IMG/VR virus record: IMGVR_UViG_3300037493_004064
Location: 1-64,000 of that record
DNA length: 64,000 nt
Source: a virus
Strand: one strand, 5' to 3'
A program made the position numbers and the translations under genes. Positions 19,176-26,438 of the stretch are shown here, piece by piece; within the stretch, counting starts at the first letter, position 1; every line of letters begins with the position of its first letter. The notes under the pieces are model-generated. The model saw nothing but the letters and a program-made list of their open reading frames with translations, was not told the origin of the DNA and ran no database searches.

Positions 19176-19810
19176 GCATTCCATTCCATTATTTGTCATT
19201 TATATTTTGCTCTCTTTAGAGATGTGCTACGCACATCTGATCCCTTCGCTTCGCTCGGTATCACTCTAATTCTTTTTTATTCTACTCTCTATTTGCTTAT
19301 CGGATATCCACTTCACCTTGGAGCCATGGTAGTGCCAATTCAGCACTACCAAATGGAAAGTTTCACCCTATCCCCTCTGTTGTCTCTATCCCAGATAATT
19401 AGGCGTCTACTACTATCTGCTACCGGTTGCTCTGTAAAGTTGTTATGGATCTGTAGTTGAGACAATATGGCTTAAACTTCACCATACCTCCCAGCAACGC
19501 ATGTTCTGTACCATCACGACAAAGTAGGCACAGACTCATTCAGGGTTCACATTTCTACCATGGTGAGAGCCCTGTCGGTATTCCCCTGGTATTATTAGCG
19601 CAATACCAAGGCTATACTCCAGTATCTGACGGCACAGCACAATCTGTACAACCTCAAGGAGAGTCGGGCGTCCCGACTAGACGAATTAGGCTAAGGCTTT
19701 GTGCCAGTGTTTGGTGTCAGGCTAGTGACGGGGAATTTGATTTGACCTGGTGTCTGTTTATTTAGCAAGTATAACACGTTCCGTACGAAAATTATACTGT
19801 ATTTGGGTAA
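19176..19810. ncRNA. Unassigned ~635-nt region rich in inverted repeats, candidate structured RNA
   Basis: No convincing gene lies between the convergent gp51 and GIY-YIG genes. Strong hairpins include AGATGTGC-TAC-GCACATCT (19220-19238), GGTAGTGC-loop-GCACTACC with flanking CCAT/ATGG (19323-19355), a TGGTATT/AATACCA stem (about 19585-19610) and GTCGGG-CGT-CCCGAC (about 19664-19678). The two plus-strand open frames here begin at GTG or TTG, one inside a terminator stem, and look random in composition. A CTAAATA box on the minus strand at 19765 could start a minus-strand RNA. It does not match tRNA, tmRNA or a group I/II intron core that I can recognise. Large phage RNAs such as GOLLD or ROOL are possible comparisons. 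Confidence 0.35.
19759..19765 (-). promoter_or_regulatory. Late-promoter-like box inside the structured intergenic region
   Basis: CTAAATA on the minus strand, with TATACT and TATAAT further upstream (about 19773 and 19796). No gene follows on this strand, so if active it would make a non-coding RNA. Confidence 0.35.
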
Positions 19811-20254
19811 CTATCTTTTCATTTTTGCCTCTTCGGCCGTTTCCTCTGGAGGAAGAAACTTGATGCCTGAGATAAGGCCGTTGTAGCTTTTCCGTGCGCC
19901 GTTAGGTAGTTTTGTTCGTAGAACATCTTCCATAATTTGAAGTTTTACTTCTGCATAGACGAGCGATGCGCGTGTCTTATGCAGGGAAATAATCTCAAAG
20001 CGATAGTTGTCTTTGCCATTGGTGGCAATCGAGGTGTTGAGTCTGACTGAAGAACCCATATAGGTTTTCCAATCAGACTCCTTGATCACCTTCTTCTTAT
20101 TTTTTCTGCCCTTGACTGTTTTTCTTAGATGCTGATGCAGTTGCTTCTTGCCGACGTATTCCATTCCGGTGCTTATCTCTGTAATTCGGTAAAGAAAACC
20201 GAACCAGTCGTCAATCTCAAAAACGTGTGGGAACTCCCAATGACCTGTATCCAT
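19811..20254 (-). CDS. GIY-YIG-like putative endonuclease
   Basis: 147 residues. The N-terminal GFLYRITEISTGMEYVGKKQ corresponds to the GIY...YIG/YVG motif. It continues KESDWKTYMGSS and YRFEIISLHKTRASLVYAE.K, the conserved order of a small phage family annotated as GIY-YIG-like nuclease. The usual catalytic Arg is not obvious at its classical place (HLRK.VKGRK follows), while the Glu in YAEVK may be the family Glu. Its task is unknown: homing, recombination or host-DNA cleavage are possible. It ends the gp55-47-46 minus-strand group, 17 nt after gp46, but has its own CTAAATA box 6 nt before the ATG. Confidence 0.75.
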   Translation of the reverse strand: MDTGHWEFPHVFEIDDWFGFLYRITEISTGMEYVGKKQLHQHLRKTVKGRKNKKKVIKESDWKTYMGSSVRLNTSIATNGKDNYRFEIISLHKTRASLVYAEVKLQIMEDVLRTKLPNGARKSYNGLISGIKFLPPEETAEEAKMKR

Positions 20255-20260
20255 GCGAGA

Positions 20261-20267
20261 TATTTAG
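20261..20267 (-). promoter_or_regulatory. Late-promoter-like box before the GIY-YIG-like gene
   Basis: Minus strand CTAAATA, 6 nt before ATG 20254, in the gap after gp46. No ribosome-binding site follows. Confidence 0.4.
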
Positions 20268-20270
20268 CCA

Positions 20271-22352
20271 TTAGTCCATCTCCGTAGAAGTATTGTACGA
20301 GGTGAATCCACCTTCTTTTACGACCTTCAGGACACTCGGTACTCGCCCTGCAAGTTCTTCTCGGTGAGAGACAAGCCAGATAGATTTCTGACGACGACGG
20401 CTCATATCCTTGAGAATAGCAATGGCGTTTTCTACACCCATCGTGTCAAGTCCGGAGTCAATCAACTCGTCAATGAATAAAGTATTGACTGGCTTGTATA
20501 GGTTTTCCCAAACATCACGGAAAGCAAACGACAAACCAAGAATCAGTCTGTTGCGCTCACCACGGGACAGGTTATCAAAGTCAAGTTCACGCCCCAACTC
20601 AGTAATCTCCACATTCAGATCGTTTTGGAAGACAACCTGATGTGGCAGACCGATCTTGTCAAGGTAGTGTGTCAACCTGGCATTCAAAAATGACAGATTT
20701 TGATCAATGATCTTCTTACGAACAAACGAATCCTTGCTGGTCAATAGTTCCAACAGGAACTTCTGGTGATCCATGGTCTTTGTCAGTGAGTTGATCATGT
20801 CAAAGTTCGTTACCTGTAGAGCCCTCTGCTCCATGTCAACGATTTGTTCCTCATAAGGATCAACCTCTGCGCTCTTGTTTTCCATTTGCGTCAGCAGATT
20901 AGCCATGGTTGAACTATGCGTCACCGCTTCGGCCTCAGTGTCATAAACGGTAACAGGTGGCTTGGATAAAGTTGTTACGCTATTGAGCAGTTCGTTGGCT
21001 TGCTCGGCATATGGGTCAGACTCATTCTCTTTATCTGTGATCTTGTGATTGATGCTTTCCAGTTCGCTGGAGTGTTTGAACGCTTCTTCTTCTGTTTTGT
21101 ATAGAGTTGATGGCATCTTACCAAGAGAAATCTTATTTTCTCCTAGATGGATGAGGAGGTCAAGAGAGGTGTTGTGGCTGCTTATTGCCAGAACCAACGC
21201 CTCTTCTTTCGCATCAAGGACAACGGTGTGTTGCTCATCATGTAACTCCTGCCCACAGGCATAACACTTATGATCATGAAGTTGGGCAATCTCTGCCTCA
21301 AGTTTTTTGATTTCCTTATCATGCCTGACACAATCACCGGTTGCCCGTTTGATATCAGCGTCTTGTGTTGCCTTATCCTTGACACGTTGGTTGTACTCGG
21401 CGACCTGTCGGTGCTTTTGTAGTTCCTTGACGATATCAATGGAGTTCTTTTTGTCGTAAGCCTTCTGAAACTCCGCGACTTCTCGTTTATTCTTATCAAA
21501 CCATGCAGTAGAGCGGGCTGTCAGCGACATATAACTCTGGTTTACTTCTTTGTTCTTGTTGTAGACCACAAGGTCTTTATGCGCCTGTAGTTCTGCCACG
21601 ATATCTATTTTGGACAGGGCATCATACGATTCCACATAGGCAGCAAGGTCAGACTCCTTCTTGGAAACCCATAACCGCTGTCGCCGCTTCAACCCATCAA
21701 TCTGTTCAAGGATACGTTTGTTTGCCTCTTCTACTGCTTTGATACGGAACTCTTCGGTTCGTATGGCATCTTTACTGGTGGTAAGCAGTTCTTTTACCGT
21801 CTCGGCTTTCTCGCTGAGGATTGTGATTCCCAATAACTGCTCAATGATTGCTCGTTGATCACTGTTCTTCAGGGCAAGAAACGGTTCGGAATAGGTATTC
21901 AGTGCCACGATGTGTTTGAACATGTCAGCAGACATGTTGATTACTCGCTCAATGGCTGCTTGAGTTTCTTTGTTCTCGCCTTGGGCATCATCCTGTTGCT
22001 TTTGTAGAGTGTTGTTCACGTAGAACTTCAACAGATTAGGCTTGCGTCCTCGCTCAATCTTGTACTCCACTCCATCAACACTGAAAGTCAGAGTGACCAG
22101 CATGTTCTTGCCGTTGGTGCGATTGACCAGGTTGTCTTTTCGGATGCTATTGATAGGCACACCGAACAAAGCATAAGAAAGACCTTGGATCAACGATGTC
22201 TTGCCGGTACCATTTCGTGCCCCATCACCACCAAGATCAAGATTCTCTCCGAGGATCAGTGTTAAGTCAGTCCGGTCAAAGTTGACTGCTTGGGTGACAG
22301 CACCGATAGATAGGAAGTTGCGAATTGTAATGTCTTTGAGGATGATGGTCAT
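20271..22352 (-). CDS. 46: Recombination endonuclease ATPase subunit, T4 gp46 (Rad50/SbcC-like)
   Basis: 693 residues. N-terminal ABC half with a P-loop ARNGTGKTS (about 45-53), preceded by the phage-type insertion GENLDLGGDG. Then come a coiled coil, a zinc-hook CYAC at about 363-366, a second coiled coil, the signature SRGERNRL (about 592), and Walker B TLFIDELIDSGLD (about 624-636). With gp47 it forms the Mre11/Rad50-type complex that resects DNA ends for recombination-dependent replication and host DNA breakdown. The ATG overlaps the gp47 stop by 4 nt (ATGA), so the two are translationally coupled. Confidence 0.95.
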   Translation of the reverse strand: MTIILKDITIRNFLSIGAVTQAVNFDRTDLTLILGENLDLGGDGARNGTGKTSLIQGLSYALFGVPINSIRKDNLVNRTNGKNMLVTLTFSVDGVEYKIERGRKPNLLKFYVNNTLQKQQDDAQGENKETQAAIERVINMSADMFKHIVALNTYSEPFLALKNSDQRAIIEQLLGITILSEKAETVKELLTTSKDAIRTEEFRIKAVEEANKRILEQIDGLKRRQRLWVSKKESDLAAYVESYDALSKIDIVAELQAHKDLVVYNKNKEVNQSYMSLTARSTAWFDKNKREVAEFQKAYDKKNSIDIVKELQKHRQVAEYNQRVKDKATQDADIKRATGDCVRHDKEIKKLEAEIAQLHDHKCYACGQELHDEQHTVVLDAKEEALVLAISSHNTSLDLLIHLGENKISLGKMPSTLYKTEEEAFKHSSELESINHKITDKENESDPYAEQANELLNSVTTLSKPPVTVYDTEAEAVTHSSTMANLLTQMENKSAEVDPYEEQIVDMEQRALQVTNFDMINSLTKTMDHQKFLLELLTSKDSFVRKKIIDQNLSFLNARLTHYLDKIGLPHQVVFQNDLNVEITELGRELDFDNLSRGERNRLILGLSFAFRDVWENLYKPVNTLFIDELIDSGLDTMGVENAIAILKDMSRRRQKSIWLVSHREELAGRVPSVLKVVKEGGFTSYNTSTEMD

Positions 22353-23365
22353 ATTGCGTGATAGATTTCCAGTAGAACTTTCTTGTCGTATGTCTTGGAT
22401 TCAATGGCGTTGATCTGATCCAGAACAATCTGATCTACCGATTCAAACTTTATCTCTCCGGATTCAGCGCCAGCGGCTTGTTGCTCTACTCGCATAGGAA
22501 TCAGTGCCATCTCTCGCAGAGAGTAGTCAGGGATGAGAGTTTCCCGGATGAAGTTCGCTTCCTCGTAGGAAATGTCAATGTCAAGATGAACACGAACATG
22601 AGAATCAGGCAGCAATAACTCTTTGGTCTTCTCCAGAATGTCGCTCAGTTTATGAACGCGATACTTGGGTTGTCCTGGCCATGAATAGAACTCTGGAGTT
22701 TGTCCCCAGGCTAGTATCATCATACCGCGGGCATCGTCTCCGGCGTCAGCATAGTTATGTGGGAACGCATTGCCGATATACCAGATGTTCTTCTTGGCCT
22801 GTCGTTTGTGAAAATGTCCACTGAATACGGTGCCAGTGGAACCGAAATCGTCAAGACTGATCAGACCGTGATCGGGCATTTCAATCTGGGCATTCATCAG
22901 AAAGTAGGGCAGTTCAAAATGCCCAAAAGTGTACGTGGACTTGATCTTCTTGATCGCGGCATGGTCGTCACCTACCATCCATGGGCAAAGAGTGACGTTG
23001 CCCTCAGTAAACGGATCATTGATAATAGTTACATTGGGTAGGTATCCTGCCCAAGCAACCGAATGAATGTCCCGTTTTTCTCGGTAGTAAAGATCGTGGT
23101 TACCCGTGATGAAGAACACTTGAGAGAAGTTGGCATTAAGCATCTCCAAACATTTCATGGAGTAGTGTAAACTCAGCACGTTGATACTGGCGCGATGATT
23201 GTGCCAGTCTCCACAAACAATAACGGTATCACACTTTTCCTCTTTAGCCTTGGCCACAAACCATGTGACGAAGTTCACGCAATCCTCGTTGTGAACCAAA
23301 CTGTTACTCTTGAGCCCAAGATGTAGATCCGTTAGGACCGCTGCTTTTGTAAATAAATTTGCCAT
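22349..23365 (-). CDS. 47: Recombination endonuclease nuclease subunit, T4 gp47 (Mre11/SbcD-like)
   Basis: 338 residues with all calcineurin-type phosphoesterase motifs: DLHLG (13-17), CGDWHNHR (about 51), TGNHD (about 89) and GHFHKRQ (about 188). It is the metal-dependent nuclease partner of gp46. The start at 23365 has no Shine-Dalgarno sequence, and a sigma70-like promoter lies so close (-10 ends 5 nt before the ATG) that the mRNA would be nearly leaderless. An alternative is read-through from gp55. Confidence 0.95.
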   Translation of the reverse strand: MANLFTKAAVLTDLHLGLKSNSLVHNEDCVNFVTWFVAKAKEEKCDTVIVCGDWHNHRASINVLSLHYSMKCLEMLNANFSQVFFITGNHDLYYREKRDIHSVAWAGYLPNVTIINDPFTEGNVTLCPWMVGDDHAAIKKIKSTYTFGHFELPYFLMNAQIEMPDHGLISLDDFGSTGTVFSGHFHKRQAKKNIWYIGNAFPHNYADAGDDARGMMILAWGQTPEFYSWPGQPKYRVHKLSDILEKTKELLLPDSHVRVHLDIDISYEEANFIRETLIPDYSLREMALIPMRVEQQAAGAESGEIKFESVDQIVLDQINAIESKTYDKKVLLEIYHAI

Positions 23366-23370
23366 ATTGT

Positions 23371-23399
23371 ATGATACACTGACGGCCAGAGACCGTCAA
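23371..23399 (-). promoter_or_regulatory. Sigma70-like promoter with operator-like dyad before gp47
   Basis: Minus strand TTGACG (23399-23394), 17-nt spacer, TATCAT (23376-23371). An inverted repeat TGACGG-7 nt-CCGTCA overlaps the -35 and spacer, which could be a protein-binding site or an RNA hairpin after gp55. There is no T-tract, so it is not a typical terminator. Confidence 0.6.
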
Positions 23400-23413
23400 T
23401 GCCTATGGAGAAA

Positions 23414-24319
23414 TCACTCCTCGTAGTGAGTAGTGCTATTAGATTGCCTGGACCAACTTGGGTTCAACCCGTTTATTTCCAGAATGTCATCACGAATGTT
23501 TTGGTTTCGCTTCTCTGTATTTAGAACGCGACAGAACGAGTTAGTGATGACTGCGGTGTAGAACGCAAATGGGTTTGCTGATTTGGCTTCGTTAAATCGG
23601 AGTCCGACGTAAGTAAGTTGAAGGATTGCGGAGTTACGCATCTCGTCGTTGTAAGTGTACCCGCGCCAGTTGTACTTCATGGCATATTTTTCACACATCA
23701 TAATGTACATGCGGGCCAGCTTGTTAGTGGCTTGCCCGTGGTCTTTATTGAACACCCCACTTTCTAAATCACCCTGCCAGTGAGACTTGCCAACGCAGAA
23801 GAATGTGTTATTTTGGTCAATTTTATAGTGTTGAAACGGTGGGAAGTTTACCTTTACATGAACCATGTCATCTACTTCTGCTTTGGTCACGTTGTCTTCC
23901 AGATCAGCAAACTTCTCATCAGGGTCAGCCTCTTCAAACTCAAATATGTCCTTGGCCGTTTTCTTTTTTACCGTTTTCCTGGGTTGTTTTGGTGCCACTG
24001 GGACATGGGTCCAAGTCATCACCCTAAATACTAAGTCAGTCGTTAGAATATCTGCTGCCTTGACTGAATCTTTGACTCCGGCTTCCTGGCTCAGACGGAT
24101 TGCCCGGTTTTCTTTGGCCAACTGAATACTTTCGGGACGAAACGCATACGCCAAACTTTCATCAAGTGGCGCCTGGGGCATATCCACAATCATATCATAC
24201 CGATGGACTTCCGGGTCCGTGAAGTGACAGTAGGTGTTTTTGCTGGTATGTATTTCTTTCAGAATATCACGATTATTCAGATAATTGACTGGTTTCCTTG
24301 GTGCTGGTAGTAGTGACAT
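23414..24319 (-). CDS. 55: Late-transcription sigma factor, T4 gp55
   Basis: 301 residues. The C-terminal half carries the gp55 core: YIMMCEKYAMKYNWRGYTYNDEM, AILQLTYVGLRFNEAKS-NPFAFYTAVITNSFCRVLNTEKR, then ILEINGLNPSWSRQ. It binds host RNA polymerase core and recognises the TATAAATA boxes found through this window. T4 gp55 is only 185 residues. The N-terminal part here (about residues 1-150; NYLNNRDILKEIHTSKNTYCHFTDPEVHRYD, then a Lys-rich linker) is an extension of unknown role. AAGGA precedes the ATG. It is expressed from a sigma70-type extended -10 promoter, as expected for a regulator needed before late transcription. Confidence 0.93.
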   Translation of the reverse strand: MSLLPAPRKPVNYLNNRDILKEIHTSKNTYCHFTDPEVHRYDMIVDMPQAPLDESLAYAFRPESIQLAKENRAIRLSQEAGVKDSVKAADILTTDLVFRVMTWTHVPVAPKQPRKTVKKKTAKDIFEFEEADPDEKFADLEDNVTKAEVDDMVHVKVNFPPFQHYKIDQNNTFFCVGKSHWQGDLESGVFNKDHGQATNKLARMYIMMCEKYAMKYNWRGYTYNDEMRNSAILQLTYVGLRFNEAKSANPFAFYTAVITNSFCRVLNTEKRNQNIRDDILEINGLNPSWSRQSNSTTHYEE

Positions 24320-24345
24320 AGTTTTCCTTATTATTATGCCATGTT

Positions 24346-24374
24346 ATTATAGCATACTCCAAACCAGAAAGCAA
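24346..24374 (-). promoter_or_regulatory. 55: Sigma70-type extended -10 promoter for gp55
   Basis: Minus strand TTGCTT (24374-24369), 17-nt spacer ending TGC, perfect TATAAT (24351-24346). The extended -10 (TGC-TATAAT) compensates for the weak -35. Confidence 0.75.
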
Positions 24375-24405
24375 GCCTTCAGTAAAAATAGTGGTATTTT
24401 CCGCT

Positions 24406-24413
24406 GATAAATA
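24406..24413 (+). promoter_or_regulatory. T4-type late promoter of the baseplate operon
   Basis: GATAAATA, 18 nt before ATG 24432, with AGGAAA between. It is the first late box of the long plus-strand baseplate run. Confidence 0.65.
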
Positions 24414-24431
24414 CTAATAGGAAACATTATC

Positions 24432-26138
24432 ATGGCAACCGCACCGACAATCCAACTAACATCATTGCCGTTCCCGCAGCAAGTAGTCATAGCTACAAAC
24501 GGCACTTTGACCACGTTCGGAGTAACGCCAACTGCTAAGACTGCATTTATAAATGCCGCTATCGACCGGTTTAACGCAATGATATCTTCATTTTCAGTTC
24601 TCACCGCAGCCGGAATAAGTTTTGATTCCACTATAAACGCTGAAACAGCGGCATCAATCCTCAAGTATCTACCCCCGGGGTATTCGGTTAATACTGCTAC
24701 TTATCGGCAGGTCCTTGAGGTATCACAACAAGTTTTGGTAAACCTACAGCAGTATAAGGCAAATCCGGCATCAATACCCAATCTGGTCACGGTCACTGCT
24801 GTGCCTGCTCCCACTTTCGTGGCAGTATCAGCGCCGGCGCCAGTATCATCTAACAACACTCTGTCAACCGTATTGGGAGTCGGAGCAGCAGCACTCGGCG
24901 CTATAGCATTAGTTAAAGCCTTTACCCCGCAGGCGGCGCCTGCAGAAGTTGCTCCAGCATCTGATCCGGCAGTTAATCAGTATATTCCGGTTGACAATGA
25001 AGATATACCAATAGATCAAGCACAAGCAGAAGATTTCGGCGGAACTGATGAAGCAATAGCGGAACAAGAGCGAATTCAATCTTTTGAACCAGCGCCCACA
25101 GACGAAGAAATACAAGCGGCAGATATAGCGATGGATGAGGCAATTCAGGCCCAACAGGAAGCAGATCAAGATTATGCCTTCAGCACTGGATACGATAACG
25201 TCCAAGATCAAAAAGATGCCGAGAATCAACGGGCCCTTGACCAAATAGAAGCGGAACAGATTGCAGCGGATGAACAGGCTGTTAGAGAAGCCGATTCGGA
25301 ATTGCTCAGAGAAAGTCGTCGTGGCCTAACATCTGAAAAGGCCGAAACTCAGGCAACTGCCAATGCACAAGATGCCACTAACTTCCAAGCAAAAGAAGAC
25401 TGGCGAGTTCGGTTGAGTTTATCACCCGGCGCCAACTATCTTTATAAGGCAAAGGGTGCCGAAGGAATTCTGTTACCGCTTGTTGCCACTGACGGTGTCA
25501 TCTTCCCGTATACTCCTAATATTGTAGTGGTGTACGCCGCCCACTACGAGCCGACTACGCTGACTCACTCCAACTATAAGATATTCCAATATGGTTCAAG
25601 TAGTGTGGATAATGTGACGATCACTGCGGAATTTACTGCTCAAGATACATTTGAGGCAAACTATCTACTGGCAGTCATTCACTTTTTCAGGTCAGTGACT
25701 AAGATGTTCTACGGTAATGATACGGATCCGCTGAATGGCACACCACCTCCGCTTTGTTATCTATCAGGTTTAGGTGAATATCAATTTGATGCCCACCCGT
25801 TGGTCATTACATCTTTCAACTACACCCTGCCGACTGACGTTGATTATGTAAGAGCGGGTGTTGGTAGTGCCGCATCGCCGGCTAAAGTCAACAATATATC
25901 AGCATCAACTACTCGCCTTGGTCCGAACCTAACTCCCGGTGGGCTTTCTGCCCCACCTGCATTTAGTTCATCAACTCCTTATACCAAGCCAACTTATGTC
26001 CCGACTAAAATGCAAATATCTATTTCGGCATACCCAGTCGTAACACGAAGCGACATCAGCAATAACTTTAGCCTGACGAAATATGCCACAGGCGAGTTGC
26101 TACAAGGAACAAAACGTAAAGGTGGAGGTATTTGGTAA
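24432..26138 (+). CDS. Baseplate tail-tube cap/initiator, T4 gp48/gp54-like
   Basis: 568 residues. The C-terminal half (about 330-500) is the recognisable part: DWRVRLSLSPGANYLYK, GVIFPYTPNI, LTHSNYKIFQY, DNVTITAEFTAQDTFEANYLLAVIHFFRSVTKMFYG, and the HPLVITSFNYTLP.DVDYVRA end. This is the fold of the T4 gp48/gp54 pair that caps the hub and starts the tail tube; I cannot decide between the two. Unlike T4 (about 320-364 residues), there is an added N-terminus with a hydrophobic span at about 145-163 and a long acidic, Ala/Gln-rich helical segment (about 185-325). It overlaps the next ATG (TAATG). Confidence 0.8.
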   Translation: MATAPTIQLTSLPFPQQVVIATNGTLTTFGVTPTAKTAFINAAIDRFNAMISSFSVLTAAGISFDSTINAETAASILKYLPPGYSVNTATYRQVLEVSQQVLVNLQQYKANPASIPNLVTVTAVPAPTFVAVSAPAPVSSNNTLSTVLGVGAAALGAIALVKAFTPQAAPAEVAPASDPAVNQYIPVDNEDIPIDQAQAEDFGGTDEAIAEQERIQSFEPAPTDEEIQAADIAMDEAIQAQQEADQDYAFSTGYDNVQDQKDAENQRALDQIEAEQIAADEQAVREADSELLRESRRGLTSEKAETQATANAQDATNFQAKEDWRVRLSLSPGANYLYKAKGAEGILLPLVATDGVIFPYTPNIVVVYAAHYEPTTLTHSNYKIFQYGSSSVDNVTITAEFTAQDTFEANYLLAVIHFFRSVTKMFYGNDTDPLNGTPPPLCYLSGLGEYQFDAHPLVITSFNYTLPTDVDYVRAGVGSAASPAKVNNISASTTRLGPNLTPGGLSAPPAFSSSTPYTKPTYVPTKMQISISAYPVVTRSDISNNFSLTKYATGELLQGTKRKGGGIW

Positions 26139-26437
26139 TGTCATATCCAGCAACAAGCCCGTATTATCTCACTGATGTAACTAATGGCAACTATTTAGAT
26201 GTCATGCAGAATCGTCCGATACCAAGTCAACCAGGAGATGTATACTGGGAGATTACTCCGGTTTATAATTTGCGTCCTGATCTGCTGGCATATGACCTAT
26301 ACACAGATTCCAGACTATGGTGGGTATTTGGAAGCAGAAATCCAAATAGACTTGCCGATCCGTTTTTTGATTTTGTCACTGGAGTTGGCATCTATCTACC
26401 AACCTCTACTACACTCCAGACTGCATTAGGATTCTAA
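26138..26437 (+). CDS. 53: Baseplate wedge protein, T4 gp53-like
   Basis: 99 residues from ATG 26138, whose A is the last base of the previous stop (TAATG), preceded by GGTGGAGG. A TTG six bases upstream is also in frame but less likely. The motif LRPDLLAYDLY-DSRLWWVFGSRNPN--DPFFDFVTGVGIYLP is the LysM-like core of gp53, which clamps the wedge around the hub. T4 gp53 is about 196 residues; this is a minimal version, common in T4-like marine phages. Confidence 0.88.
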   Translation: MSYPATSPYYLTDVTNGNYLDVMQNRPIPSQPGDVYWEITPVYNLRPDLLAYDLYTDSRLWWVFGSRNPNRLADPFFDFVTGVGIYLPTSTTLQTALGF

Positions 26438-26438
26438 A

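Noticed and set aside
19161-19460. 99-codon plus-strand open frame, hydrophobic
   Set aside because: Begins with GTG inside the gp51 terminator stem, covers strong hairpins, and its protein is what such stems give when translated.
19600-19760. Group I intron core or tmRNA in the structured region
   Set aside because: A GACTAGAC string resembles an intron R element, but no matching S element with good P7 pairing and no split gene around it; no tRNA-like end for tmRNA.
19457-19765. 102-codon plus-strand open frame
   Set aside because: Starts at TTG without ribosome-binding site, random composition, overlaps hairpins; the region is more likely RNA.
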